Under the pieces are notes generated by a model. That model was not told the DNA's origin and searched no databases. It was given only the letters and a program-made list of their open reading frames with translations. Below are positions 54,004 to 62,494 of a stretch of 64,000 bases of DNA, in pieces (position 1 is the stretch's first letter; the number at the start of each line of letters is the position of its first letter). The stretch spans positions 6,224,501-6,288,500 of the forward strand of contig NZ_CP108568.1 of the NCBI RefSeq assembly GCF_036010485.1, in the 5' to 3' direction. Origin of the DNA: Streptomyces sp. NBC_01198 (GTDB lineage Bacteria; Actinomycetota; Actinomycetes; Streptomycetales; Streptomycetaceae). The position numbers and the translations under genes are program-made.

Positions 54004-55407
54004 TCAGCCCCCGGCTGGGGTTGCGCGGAGGGCGGCGGCCGTGGCGACGGCCGTCAGGGAGACGAGAGCCGCGGCGATGAGGAGGCTGAGCCGCATTCCG
54101 GCCAGGAAGTGGGACCGGTCTCCCACCAGGGTCCCGAAGAGCGCGACGCTCAGGGCCCCCGCCACCTGGCGGCCCGCGTTGAGTACCCCGGCCGCCAGGC
54201 CGGCCCGCTCCGCGGGCACGGCGCCCATCGTCGCGGCGGTCAGCGGCGGCACCGCGAGCGCCCCGCCCAGCCCGAGCGGCACCATCGCCGCCGCCAGCAG
54301 CGCCACCGGCGTATCCGCGTCGACGGGCAGCAGGAGCAGCAGGCCCGCGACCATCACCAGTTGGCCGACGAGCATCGGCAGCCGCGGCCCGTAGCGGTTG
54401 GTGACCCGGCCCGAGACCACGTTCACCGTCGAGATCAGCATCGTCATCGGCACGAACATCAGCCCGGCGGTGAGCGCGGACTGCCCGCGCAACTCCTGGA
54501 AGAACAGGCCGAGTACGAAGAACATCCCGAAGAAGCCGACGCTGAGTGCCGCGCCCGCCGCGATGGAGACGGTGACGACGCGGTTGCGGAACAGGCCGAG
54601 GGGCACCACGGGGTGCGGGTGCCTGGACTCGATCACGAAGAAGCCGGCGGTCGCGGCAACCGCCACCCCGGCCGCGCCCCAACCCGCTTCGCCGCCCTCG
54701 ACCACCGCGAAGGTCAGCGTGGCCAGCGCAAGCACAGCGGTCAGCTGGCCGGGGACGTCCAGCGGCACCCGGCGCCGTTCCGTGGGCCCGGTGCGGTCGG
54801 GGAGCAGCAGGGCGACGATCGCGACGGGCAGGTTGACCAGGAAGATGCCCCGCCAGTTCCACGCGGTGGTCAGCGCGCCGCCGACGACCGGCCCGAGCGC
54901 GATGGCCGACGAACCGCCCACCGCCCACAGCGAGATGGCCCTGGCCCGCCGGGCGGCGTCGGGGTAGGCCTGCCTGACCAGGGCGAGCGAGGACGGCAGC
55001 ACCACGGACGCGGCAGCCCCTTGCAGGACCCTGGCGCCGACCAGCGGGCCGAGCCCCGGCGCCGCGCCGCAGGCCAGCGAGGCGGCGGCGAAGACCGCGA
55101 CGCCCCCGGTGAAGGCCCGCCCGGCACCGATCCGGTCGGAGAGCGCGCCGGTGGACAGCATCAGCGCCGCGAAGGCCAGGGTGTAGCCGTCCACCACCCA
55201 TTGCATCGCGGACAGCCCGCCGTGCAGGTCGCTGCCGATCGCCGGGAGTGCCACGTTGACCACGGACGCGTCGAGGGTGATGAGGAAGAAGCCGAGCAGC
55301 GCGGCGGCCAGCGTGCGGCCGGGGGTCGCCGGACGCCGGGCGGTGTCGCCCATGTTCCGTGCGGGGGAGGGGAGTTGCCCGGTGCGTGCGGTGAGGTCGG
55401 GTGCCAT
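54004..55407 (-). CDS. MFS exporter, DHA2-type (14 TM)
   Basis: A 467-residue multidrug-type transporter. Motif A-like ALSDRIGAGRAFTGGVAVF, motif C region AIALGPVVGGALTTAWNWRGIFLVNLP, DASVVNVALPAIG in helix 1; about 14 helices. DHA2 family members export drugs or metabolites by proton antiport. ATG 55407 (MAPDLTARTGQLP) is used; ATG 55353 is possible. Divergent from a GlxA-type regulator sharing a palindrome, the usual regulator/efflux arrangement. Confidence 0.9.
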   Translation of the reverse strand: MAPDLTARTGQLPSPARNMGDTARRPATPGRTLAAALLGFFLITLDASVVNVALPAIGSDLHGGLSAMQWVVDGYTLAFAALMLSTGALSDRIGAGRAFTGGVAVFAAASLACGAAPGLGPLVGARVLQGAAASVVLPSSLALVRQAYPDAARRARAISLWAVGGSSAIALGPVVGGALTTAWNWRGIFLVNLPVAIVALLLPDRTGPTERRRVPLDVPGQLTAVLALATLTFAVVEGGEAGWGAAGVAVAATAGFFVIESRHPHPVVPLGLFRNRVVTVSIAAGAALSVGFFGMFFVLGLFFQELRGQSALTAGLMFVPMTMLISTVNVVSGRVTNRYGPRLPMLVGQLVMVAGLLLLLPVDADTPVALLAAAMVPLGLGGALAVPPLTAATMGAVPAERAGLAAGVLNAGRQVAGALSVALFGTLVGDRSHFLAGMRLSLLIAAALVSLTAVATAAALRATPAGG

Positions 55408-55436
55408 GCCCACCAGCCTGGCGCGGCCCCGCGGCG

Positions 55437-55458
55437 TACAGTAGTGGCCGTAATGCCA
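55437..55458. promoter_or_regulatory. overlapping divergent promoters with TGGC-N6-GCCA operator
   Basis: TACAGT (55437-55442, plus) and TACTGT (55443-55438, minus) are back-to-back -10 boxes for the regulator and the MFS gene. TGGC-CGTAAT-GCCA (55445-55458) follows and would cover the regulator's transcription start. Confidence 0.5.
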
Positions 55459-55478
55459 AACACCCGGAGGTTCTGGCC

Positions 55479-56450
55479 ATGCCTGCCGCCCCGCACCGTC
55501 CGCACCGCGTCGTGGTCATCGGGCACGAGCCGGTGTCGATGTTCAACCTCGCGGTGCCCGACATGCTCTTCGCCAAGGTCGAGGTGGACGGTATGCCCGG
55601 CTACGAGGTGGAGTTGTGCACCCCGGAGCCCGGCGTGGTCCGCACCAGCGGCGGCGCCGACGTGGTGATCCGCGGCGGGCTCGACACGGTGGACCGGGCG
55701 GACACGGTGATCGTTGCGGGCACCGGGTCCCGGGAGCTGCCCGACCCGCGCGTCCTGGCTGCGCTGCGCCGCGCCGCGGCGGCCGGCAAGCGGGTCGCCT
55801 CGATCTGCACCGGTGCCTTCCTGCTGGCCGAGGCGGGCCTGCTCGACGGCCGCCGGGCGACCACGTACTGGACGTACACCAGCGAGTTCGCCGGCCGCTT
55901 CCCTGCCGTGATCGTCGAGCCCGACGTCCTGTTCGTGCAGGACGGCCAGCTGGTCACGTCGTCGGGGTACGCGGCGGGCATCGACCTGTGCCTGCACATC
56001 ATCCGCACCGACTACGGCGCCGCCGTCGCGAACAGCGTGGCCCGGCACGCGCTGGTGGCGCCGGTACGGCCGGGCGGGCAGGCGCAGTTCACCGAGACGC
56101 CGCTGCCGGCCGAGACGGGCACGTCCTTCGCCGAGACCCGCGCCTGGGCGATGACCCGGCTCGACCAGCCGCTCACCCTGACCGACCTGGCCCGGCACGC
56201 GGCGGTCAGCGTGCGGACCCTCACCCGGCGCTTCCACGCGGAGACGGGGCTGAGCCCGTTGCAGTGGCTGCTGCACCAGCGCCTGGAGCGGGCACGCGAG
56301 TTGCTGGAGACCACCGCGCTGCCGGTCGACCAGGTCGCCAGGGCCAGCGGCCTGGGCACCGCGGACTCGCTGCGCCAGCACCTGCTGCGCCGGGTCGGCC
56401 TGACCCCCAGCGAGTACCGCAGTACGTTCAGCCGGCTCACGGCGGTGTGA
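55479..56450 (+). CDS. GlxA-type AraC-family regulator (DJ-1/PfpI plus HTH)
   Basis: A 323-residue regulator: N-terminal class-I glutamine-amidotransferase-like domain (1-190; nucleophile-elbow SICTGAFLLAEAGLL with Cys, YWTYTSEFAGRFP) and C-terminal AraC HTH pair (LTLTDLARHAAVSVRTLTRRFHAETGLSPLQWLLHQRLERARELLE and VDQVARASGLGTADSLRQHLLRRVGLTPSEYR). ATG with GGAGG. Likely controls the divergent MFS exporter and itself; effector unknown. Confidence 0.92.
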   Translation: MPAAPHRPHRVVVIGHEPVSMFNLAVPDMLFAKVEVDGMPGYEVELCTPEPGVVRTSGGADVVIRGGLDTVDRADTVIVAGTGSRELPDPRVLAALRRAAAAGKRVASICTGAFLLAEAGLLDGRRATTYWTYTSEFAGRFPAVIVEPDVLFVQDGQLVTSSGYAAGIDLCLHIIRTDYGAAVANSVARHALVAPVRPGGQAQFTETPLPAETGTSFAETRAWAMTRLDQPLTLTDLARHAAVSVRTLTRRFHAETGLSPLQWLLHQRLERARELLETTALPVDQVARASGLGTADSLRQHLLRRVGLTPSEYRSTFSRLTAV

Positions 56451-56480
56451 CCTCGCGACATGGTCGCGGTTCCACCTCGT

Positions 56481-56486
56481 TACAGT
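56481..56486 (+). promoter_or_regulatory. -10 box of probable leaderless amidohydrolase mRNA
   Basis: TACAGT ends 6 bases before the ATG at 56493, with GCCGTC between and no ribosome site, so the transcript should start at the initiation codon. Confidence 0.6.
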
Positions 56487-56492
56487 GCCGTC

Positions 56493-57572
56493 ATGGGCGA
56501 CGTGCTGCACATCAAGGGCCGAATCCTGGCCGGACCGGACGACGTACGCGACGAGCTGTGGGTGGTCGGCGGCCGGATCAGCCACCGGCGGCCCGCCGCC
56601 GAGGCGGTCGCCGTCGAGGGCTGGGCGCTGCCCGGACTGGTCGACGCGCACTGCCACGTGGGCCTTGACGCGCACGGCGCCGTCGACCGGGAGACGGCGG
56701 AGAAGCAGGCGCTCGCCGACCGCGAGGCGGGCGCGCTGCTGCTGCGGGACGCCGGTTCGCCCAGCGACACCCGCTGGACCGACGAGCGCGACGACCTGCC
56801 GCGGATCATCAGGGCGGGCCGGCACATCGCCCGTACCCGCCGCTACATCCGCAACTACGCCCATGAGATCGAGCCGGGCGACCTGGCCGCCTACGTCCGC
56901 CGGGAGGCCAGGCGCGGTGACGGCTGGGTCAAGCTGGTCGGCGACTGGATCGACCGGGAGCAGGGCGACCTGGCGCCCTGCTGGCCCAAGGACGCGCTGG
57001 CCGAGGCGATCGCGGCCGCCCACGAGGAGGGCGCCAGGGTCACCGCGCACTGCTTCGCCGAGGACTCGCTCGCCGACCTGGTGGCCGCCGGCATCGACTG
57101 CGTCGAGCACGCCACCGGGCTCACCGACGACACGGTGCCGCTCTTCGCCGAGCACGGCGTCGCCATCGTGCCGACCCTGGTCAACATCGCCACCTTCCCG
57201 CGCCTCGCAGCTGGCGGCGAGGCCAAGTTCCCCCGCTGGTCGGACCACCTGCGCCGGCTGCACGCCCGCCGCCACGAGACGGTGCGCAACGCCTACGACG
57301 CAGGCATCGCCGTCTACGCCGGTACGGACGCCGGCGGCAGCCTGCCGCACGGGCTGATCGCCGCCGAGGTCGAGGAACTGGTCACCGCGGGCCTGCCGGT
57401 CGAGGCGGCGCTGTCCGCGGCGACCTGGGGCGCCCGCGAATGGCTCGGCCGCCCGGGCCTGACCGAGGGCGCACCGGCCGACCTGGTCGTCTACGACGCC
57501 GACCCGCGCGCGGACGTCCGGGTGCTCGCGGCCCCGCGCCGGATCGTGCTGCGCGGCACCGTGGTGGCCTGA
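56493..57572 (+). CDS. metal-dependent amidohydrolase
   Basis: A 359-residue amidohydrolase-superfamily enzyme with a complete binuclear metal site: H53-x-H55 (DAHCHVGLD), carboxylatable K147 (GWVKLVGDW), H186 (TAHCFAED), H206 (VEHATGL) and D279 (AGTDAGGS). Beta-sandwich halves at both ends (LHIKGRILAGPDD; LVVYDADPRADVRVLAAPRRIVLRG). Similar to imidazolonepropionase-like/prolidase-type amidohydrolases; substrate unknown. Monocistronic and probably leaderless. Confidence 0.9.
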   Translation: MGDVLHIKGRILAGPDDVRDELWVVGGRISHRRPAAEAVAVEGWALPGLVDAHCHVGLDAHGAVDRETAEKQALADREAGALLLRDAGSPSDTRWTDERDDLPRIIRAGRHIARTRRYIRNYAHEIEPGDLAAYVRREARRGDGWVKLVGDWIDREQGDLAPCWPKDALAEAIAAAHEEGARVTAHCFAEDSLADLVAAGIDCVEHATGLTDDTVPLFAEHGVAIVPTLVNIATFPRLAAGGEAKFPRWSDHLRRLHARRHETVRNAYDAGIAVYAGTDAGGSLPHGLIAAEVEELVTAGLPVEAALSAATWGAREWLGRPGLTEGAPADLVVYDADPRADVRVLAAPRRIVLRGTVVA

Positions 57573-57952
57573 ACGCGGCTCCCCGCAGGCCCCGGTGGAG
57601 CGGTGGGTACGGTACGCGGCCGCCACCCGTGCCCGGGCGCGCTGTTGACCGGCCCGTAACGCCGCGCCCCCACGGGGCGTTGGGCAACCCCGTTGCCGCC
57701 CGGGCGACCCGGCGCGTGACCAGGGGTGCAGCCGTGCTCCCCGCCATGCGGGTGACGCGCGGGAACGGCCGTGCCACGTAATTCGAAGATATTCACGGAA
57801 ACCACCCTTATGGGTGAACTGGCGGCGCGTAGCCGCGGATTCACTCTCAGTGCGTAAACATGGCTGCCCTAGCTCCCCGGCAGCTGTCCCAGCACCACCT
57901 CGCCGCCGGGGAATCCATCTTTTACCGATGTCACCCGTGGGGGTCCCACACC
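57573..57952. other. 380-base gap before LAETG gene
   Basis: No gene is supported. It contains CACCC-TTAT-GGGTG (57803-57816), a small perfect hairpin, and an AT-richer patch (GTAATTCGAAGATATTCACGG, from 57778, shown in parts: GTAATTCGAAG) where the promoter of the surface protein is likely. An in-frame ATG at 57860 would extend the surface protein by 31 residues. No known riboswitch pattern was matched. Confidence 0.5.
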
Positions 57953-59248
57953 GTGTACCGCACCATCAACTTCTCGCTGCCCGCCCGCCGTTCGGCCGCC
58001 GCCATCGGCGCGGCCGTCGCCCTCGCCGCGGGGGCCGCGGCCGTCGCCGCGCCCGCCGTGCAGGCGGCGCCCGCCGGCGCCACGGGCGGCGGCACGTCCG
58101 GCGCGGCCGTGCTGCGGGCCGACCTGGACGTCTCGCTGCTCGGCAGGACCGTCGACGTCCCGGTGAACGTGTCGCTGAACGACGTGCACGCGCCCGCCGA
58201 CGCCCGGCGGACCGCACTCACCGTGAAGGTCGGCAGCGGCGTGGAGCGCGGGCGCGGCATCAGCATCCTGCGGGCCGACGCGGCCACCGCGCGCGCCACC
58301 GCCGACGCGCACAAGGCCGAGGGGTACGCCAACGTCCTGCACGCCCAGGTGCACGTCCCCGGGGTGCCGCTGCTGGCCCTGGTCAAGGCGGACGTGATCA
58401 CCGCGAAGGCCACCTGCCAGACCGGCCACCGGCCCACCGCGCACGCCGAGCTGGTCGGGCTGACCGTGCTGGGGCGGCGGGTCACCCTCGGCGCGGTCGG
58501 CACCACGGACCTGACCGTACCCGGGGTCGGCCGGGTGAGCCTGGACCTCACCAGGACCTCGACCACCTCGGACACCGCGGCCGCCACCGCGCTGCGCCTC
58601 AAGGTGCGGCTCAACCCGCTGCGACTGGGCGTGGCCAAGGTCAGCGGCGAGGTGACGCTGGCGCAGGCCACCTGCCGGACGCCGCACAAGGGCGGTTCCA
58701 CGTCTGGAGGTTCCACCTCGGGCGGCTCGACCTCCGGGTCCACCACGGGATCGACCACAGGATCGACCACGGGCTCCACGAGCGGTTCGACGTCCGGTAC
58801 GACCTCCGGTACGACGGGAGGATCGACCACCGGCGCGACGACCGGCAGCACCACTGGCACCACCACAGGATCGACCACCGGCTCCACGACCGGCTCCACC
58901 ACCGGCACGACAAGCGGCACCACGACCGGCACCACCACCGGCAGCACGACAGGCACCACGACCGGCTCCACCGGCTCGGCGGGCACGACCGGTTCGGCCG
59001 GCTCCACGACCTCCGGCGGCTCGACCGCCGGTTCGGCCGGCGCCTCGGGGTCGGCCGGCACCTCCGGCGGCACCGGCACCCTCACCCAGAGCGGCCCCGA
59101 CGACCGCAACCTCGCCGAGACCGGGGCCAGTTCGTCCACCCCCTACCTGGCGATCGGCGCCGCGGGCCTGCTGGCCGCCGGCGGGACGGCGTATCTGCTG
59201 GCCGCCCGCCGCCGCAGGTCCGCCGCTGACGCGGACACACAGGACTGA
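57953..59248 (+). CDS. LAETG sortase-anchored surface protein (SCO1860 family)
   Basis: A 431-residue cell-wall protein. Signal peptide (LPARRSAAAIGAAVALAAGAAAVAAPAVQA, cleavage near residue 37), a beta-rich region 45-250 with two Cys (C in KATCQTGH and QATCRTPH), a Gly/Ser/Thr linker of about 125 residues (GSTTGSTTG, TTGTTTG), then the sorting signal LAETG (387-391), a hydrophobic stretch (YLAIGAAGLLAAGGTAYLLA) and a basic tail (ARRRRS). Target of a class E sortase. GTG 57953 (VYRTINFSLPARRS) is preferred for the signal peptide; ATG 57860 is the alternative. Cobalamin genes beyond it, as in other streptomycetes. Confidence 0.9.
   Translation: MYRTINFSLPARRSAAAIGAAVALAAGAAAVAAPAVQAAPAGATGGGTSGAAVLRADLDVSLLGRTVDVPVNVSLNDVHAPADARRTALTVKVGSGVERGRGISILRADAATARATADAHKAEGYANVLHAQVHVPGVPLLALVKADVITAKATCQTGHRPTAHAELVGLTVLGRRVTLGAVGTTDLTVPGVGRVSLDLTRTSTTSDTAAATALRLKVRLNPLRLGVAKVSGEVTLAQATCRTPHKGGSTSGGSTSGGSTSGSTTGSTTGSTTGSTSGSTSGTTSGTTGGSTTGATTGSTTGTTTGSTTGSTTGSTTGTTSGTTTGTTTGSTTGTTTGSTGSAGTTGSAGSTTSGGSTAGSAGASGSAGTSGGTGTLTQSGPDDRNLAETGASSSTPYLAIGAAGLLAAGGTAYLLAARRRRSAADADTQD
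58690..59070 (+). repeat. low-complexity GST/TTG codon repeat
   Basis: Degenerate tandem repetition of units such as GGCTCCACGACC and GGCACCACGACC, encoding GSTT/GTTT runs in the wall-spanning linker. Unit length stays in frame, so length may vary between strains. Confidence 0.85.
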
Positions 59249-59292
59249 CGGAATACGCAGACATATCCGTAGCAAGGTCACAACGGGGGAAC

Positions 59293-59342
59293 GAAAGCCT
59301 TCAGGGCGGCGCCGCACCAGCGGCGCCGCCCTCTAGGCTTTC
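59293..59342 (+). terminator. strong terminator after LAETG gene
   Basis: Inner stem AGGGCGGCGCCGC (59303-59315) with its perfect complement (59320-59332), loop ACCA; outer stem GAAAGCCT (59293-59300) with AGGCTTTC (59335-59342). In total 21 paired bases with a 2x2 internal loop, 45 bases past the stop. Confidence 0.92.
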
Positions 59343-59455
59343 CCCGAGACCACAGACTCGCCCAGGGCCCAGGGGAGTTGAAGCGGTCCAGTTCAGTTCG
59401 GCGCCGGGGGCCGTGGACACAGCGGGCGCTGAGCGCGACAGTGGGCGGGACTGGC

Positions 59456-62400
59456 ATGACGGACGGGCTATTCGCGGGGCGCTACCAGCTGGCCGAGTTG
59501 CTCGGCGCCGGAGGCATGGCCCGTGTGCACCGCGCCCACGACACCCGGATGGGCCGTACCGTCGCCGTCAAGACGCTGCTGCCCGAACTGGCCGGCGACC
59601 CCGACGCCCGGCGCCGCTTCGCCCGGGAGGCCCAGGCGGCCGGCGCGCTCAACCACCCGGGCATCGTGACCGTCCACGACCAGGACGAGGTCCGCGACGG
59701 CGACGAGGTGGTGCCATTCCTCGTCATGGAGTACGTGCGCGGCGGCACGCTGTCCCAACTCGTCCGCCAGGCGGTGTACTTCGCACCCGAGCGGGCGGTC
59801 AGGATCACCAGCGACATCCTCGACGCGCTCGCCCACGCGCACAGCCACGGCACCGTCCACCGCGATGTGAAGCCGGCGAACGTGATGGTCACCACGGAAG
59901 GCGTCATCAAGGTCGCCGACTTCGGCATCGCGCGCGTGCTGGACACCGACGCCCGGCTGACCACCACCGGCTCCGCGATCGGCACCCCCAGCTACATGTC
60001 GCCCGAGCAGATCAACGGCGCCGAGGTCGACGCCCGCAGCGACGTCTACGCCGTCGGCTGCGTGCTGACCGAACTGCTCACCGGCAGACCCCCGTTCACC
60101 GACGGCAACCCGATCAACCTGATGTACTGGCACGTCCACACCCCGCCGCCGGTGCCCTCGGCCCGCAATCCGCGGGTGCCGAAGGAACTGGACGCGCTGG
60201 TGCTCACCGCGCTCGCCAAGGACCCGGCCGCCCGGCACTTCGACGCGGCGGTCTTCCGCGACCGCCTGCGGTCCTGGCTGACCGTGTCCGGCCACTCGGC
60301 GCTGCTCGCCGGCCCCGCCGTGCCGCCCGAGGGCGACCGTGCGACCCGGCCACTGGGCGGCGGCGCCGACCCGCGGGCCACCTTCGGCGCCGGTGCGGGA
60401 CTCCCCGCCTTCCCGCCGGTCCGGACGCCGCCCCCGGCGCAGACGCCGGCCACGCCCGCCCAGCCGGCCACGCCGCCGCCCACCCCTGCCACGGCCAACC
60501 CCTTCGGCAAGGCCCCGGAGTCCACCCCGCCGCCGTCCCTGCCCGGGGAGCATCCGGCGTACGCCGTCAGGCCGCACGTGCCGCTGCCGCCGCCGTATCA
60601 GCCCGGCACCCCGCCGCCGCTCAACGGGCCCAGCGGCACCGGGGAGTTCGACCCGGCCCGGCGCACCAGGCGGCGCTGGATCGCGGGCGTGTCCGGCCTG
60701 GCCGTCGCCGCCGTCGCGGCATCCGTCACGCTGGTCTTCGTCCCGCTGGGCGGTGGCAAGGGCGGCCACGGCCCCAAGCCGCCCACCACCTCGCCGAACG
60801 TCACGCTCGCGCAGAGCGCCGCGCTGAAGCTGCACGGCGGCAAGGAGGGTGCGGGCTACGGCGGCGGCCTCACCGGAGTGGTGAACCCCTCAGGCACGAA
60901 GGGCGGCACCCTCGAACTCGCCGCCTCCTCGCTGGAGGACGGCATGCTCGACCCGGCGCGCACGTACACGCAGGCGTCATGGGAGCTGCAGCGCCTCTAT
61001 CTGCGCAAACTGGTCGACTACGCACCGGTGCCCGGGTCCGCTGGGCACAAGCTGGTGCCCGACCTCGCGACCGACACCGGCAGGGTCAGCTCCGACGGCC
61101 ACACCTGGACCTTCACCCTCAAGCCGGGCCTGACCTTCGACAACGGCACGCCGATCACGTCGCAGGACATCAAGTACGGCATCGAGCGCACCTTCGACCG
61201 GTCGGTCTTCGCCGCCGGGCCCAGCTACTTCGTGGACCTGCTCGACCAGGGCCAGAACTACCCGGGGCCGTACAGGGACTCGGATCCGGACAAGCTGGGC
61301 CTGCGGTCGGTCAGCACCCCCAACACCTCCACCATCGTCTTCACCCTCGACAAGCCCTTCGCCGACTTCCGCAACGTGCTGGCGATGTCCATCGCCGCGC
61401 CCGTATCGCGCGCCACGGACAAGAACGACGGCAAGGACTTCCAGAAGCAGCCGGTGGGCAGCGGCCCGTACCGGATCGCGAGTTACAGCGCCGACGGCGG
61501 CCTGCGCATGACCCGCAACCCGTACTGGAAGCAGTCCACCGATCCCATCCGCTCCGCCCTGCCGGACGCCATCGAGCTGCGGCTCTACGGCAGTCAGGAC
61601 GCCGTGGAGGAAGCGCTGTTCAACGGCTCCGCCGACCTCGACCTCAACGGGCAGACGCTGTCCGACGGCGCTGAGACCAAGCTGCTCAACAACCCGTCGC
61701 TGCGAAGCCACGCCGACCTGGTCTTCACCGGCGCCACCCGCTACCTCAGCCTGCAGACCGCCATCGCGCCGTTCGACAACCTTGAGTGCCGCCGGGCCAT
61801 CCAATACGCCGTCGACCGCTCGCAGATACGGGCCGTGATGGGCGGGCAGTACGACGGGGGTGACGTCGCCACCACGATGCTGCCACCGGTCACCGAAGGC
61901 TACGACCCGGACGCCCACCCGTACGGCTACACCGACGGCACGGCCTATCCCACCACGGCCAAGCAGCACTTGGTGAGCTGCCACAAACCGGGTGGCTTCG
62001 ACGTCACCCTCGCCGGGCCCAGCAACTCGCCGCGGCTGCAGGAAGCCATGATGGCCATCCAGCACTCGCTGTCCGCGGTCGGCATCAAGGTCAAGATCGT
62101 GCAGGTGCCGTCCACGGACTTCTACGCCACCCTGACCTCGCCCGCCAAGCTGAAGAAGGCCGGCTGGGGCATGGCTCTCACCGTCTGGGCCGCCGACTGG
62201 CCCACCGGCGGCGGTTTCCTGCGCACCCTGGTCGAGCCCGGCAGCCCGAGCAACTACTCGGGCCTGAACGACCCGAACCTCAACGACATCGTCGAGAAGG
62301 CCGACACCCTCACCGACCCCGCCGAGGCCGCCGAGCAGTGGAAGAAAGCGGACGCGACCGCGATGAGCGACTCCACGATGGTGCCGCTGATCTACACCCG

Positions 62401-62494
62401 CCATCTGGTCTACCGCGGCAGCAGGCTCACCAACGCCTACCAGCAGCAGGTGTTCGGCGGGATCGACCTCACCGCACTGGGAGTTCGGTCGTAG
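59456..62494 (+). CDS. transmembrane Ser/Thr protein kinase fused to family-5 solute-binding protein
   Basis: A 1012-residue receptor-like kinase. Cytoplasmic Hanks-type kinase 10-275: P-loop LLGAGGMARV (15-24), K39 in VAVK, HRDVKPANV (D137), ADFGIA (D155), activation segment TGSAIGTPSYMSPEQ, DVYAVGCVL. A Pro/Ala-rich juxtamembrane stretch (280-400) leads to one helix at about 408-431 (WIAGVSGLAVAAVAASVTLVF). Outside, residues about 483-1005 form a full SBP_bac_5 (DppA/OppA-like) domain: GMLDPARTYTQASWELQRLYLRKL, GSGPYRIASY, ECRRAIQYAVDRSQI, AADWPTGGGFL. It probably senses a peptide, sugar or nickel/cobalt complex and phosphorylates targets. ATG 59456 with GGGCGGGA. No permease nearby. Ends 26 bases inside convergent cobC. 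Confidence 0.9.
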   Translation: MTDGLFAGRYQLAELLGAGGMARVHRAHDTRMGRTVAVKTLLPELAGDPDARRRFAREAQAAGALNHPGIVTVHDQDEVRDGDEVVPFLVMEYVRGGTLSQLVRQAVYFAPERAVRITSDILDALAHAHSHGTVHRDVKPANVMVTTEGVIKVADFGIARVLDTDARLTTTGSAIGTPSYMSPEQINGAEVDARSDVYAVGCVLTELLTGRPPFTDGNPINLMYWHVHTPPPVPSARNPRVPKELDALVLTALAKDPAARHFDAAVFRDRLRSWLTVSGHSALLAGPAVPPEGDRATRPLGGGADPRATFGAGAGLPAFPPVRTPPPAQTPATPAQPATPPPTPATANPFGKAPESTPPPSLPGEHPAYAVRPHVPLPPPYQPGTPPPLNGPSGTGEFDPARRTRRRWIAGVSGLAVAAVAASVTLVFVPLGGGKGGHGPKPPTTSPNVTLAQSAALKLHGGKEGAGYGGGLTGVVNPSGTKGGTLELAASSLEDGMLDPARTYTQASWELQRLYLRKLVDYAPVPGSAGHKLVPDLATDTGRVSSDGHTWTFTLKPGLTFDNGTPITSQDIKYGIERTFDRSVFAAGPSYFVDLLDQGQNYPGPYRDSDPDKLGLRSVSTPNTSTIVFTLDKPFADFRNVLAMSIAAPVSRATDKNDGKDFQKQPVGSGPYRIASYSADGGLRMTRNPYWKQSTDPIRSALPDAIELRLYGSQDAVEEALFNGSADLDLNGQTLSDGAETKLLNNPSLRSHADLVFTGATRYLSLQTAIAPFDNLECRRAIQYAVDRSQIRAVMGGQYDGGDVATTMLPPVTEGYDPDAHPYGYTDGTAYPTTAKQHLVSCHKPGGFDVTLAGPSNSPRLQEAMMAIQHSLSAVGIKVKIVQVPSTDFYATLTSPAKLKKAGWGMALTVWAADWPTGGGFLRTLVEPGSPSNYSGLNDPNLNDIVEKADTLTDPAEAAEQWKKADATAMSDSTMVPLIYTRHLVYRGSRLTNAYQQQVFGGIDLTALGVRS

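Noticed and set aside
52241..55576. 1100-codon open frame antisense to the aldehyde dehydrogenase and extending over the MFS gene
   Set aside because: Arg/Gly/Ala-rich low-quality sequence without motifs; the sense genes have complete catalytic residues.
57573..57952. Possible c-di-AMP (ydaO-type) riboswitch before the surface protein gene
   Set aside because: The conserved motifs of that riboswitch could not be placed; only GGGGAATCC-like fragments match.
58690..59070. Regular repeats that could suggest a CRISPR array
   Set aside because: Units are in-frame codons for a Gly/Ser/Thr linker, without unique spacers and inside a gene with signal peptide and LAETG.
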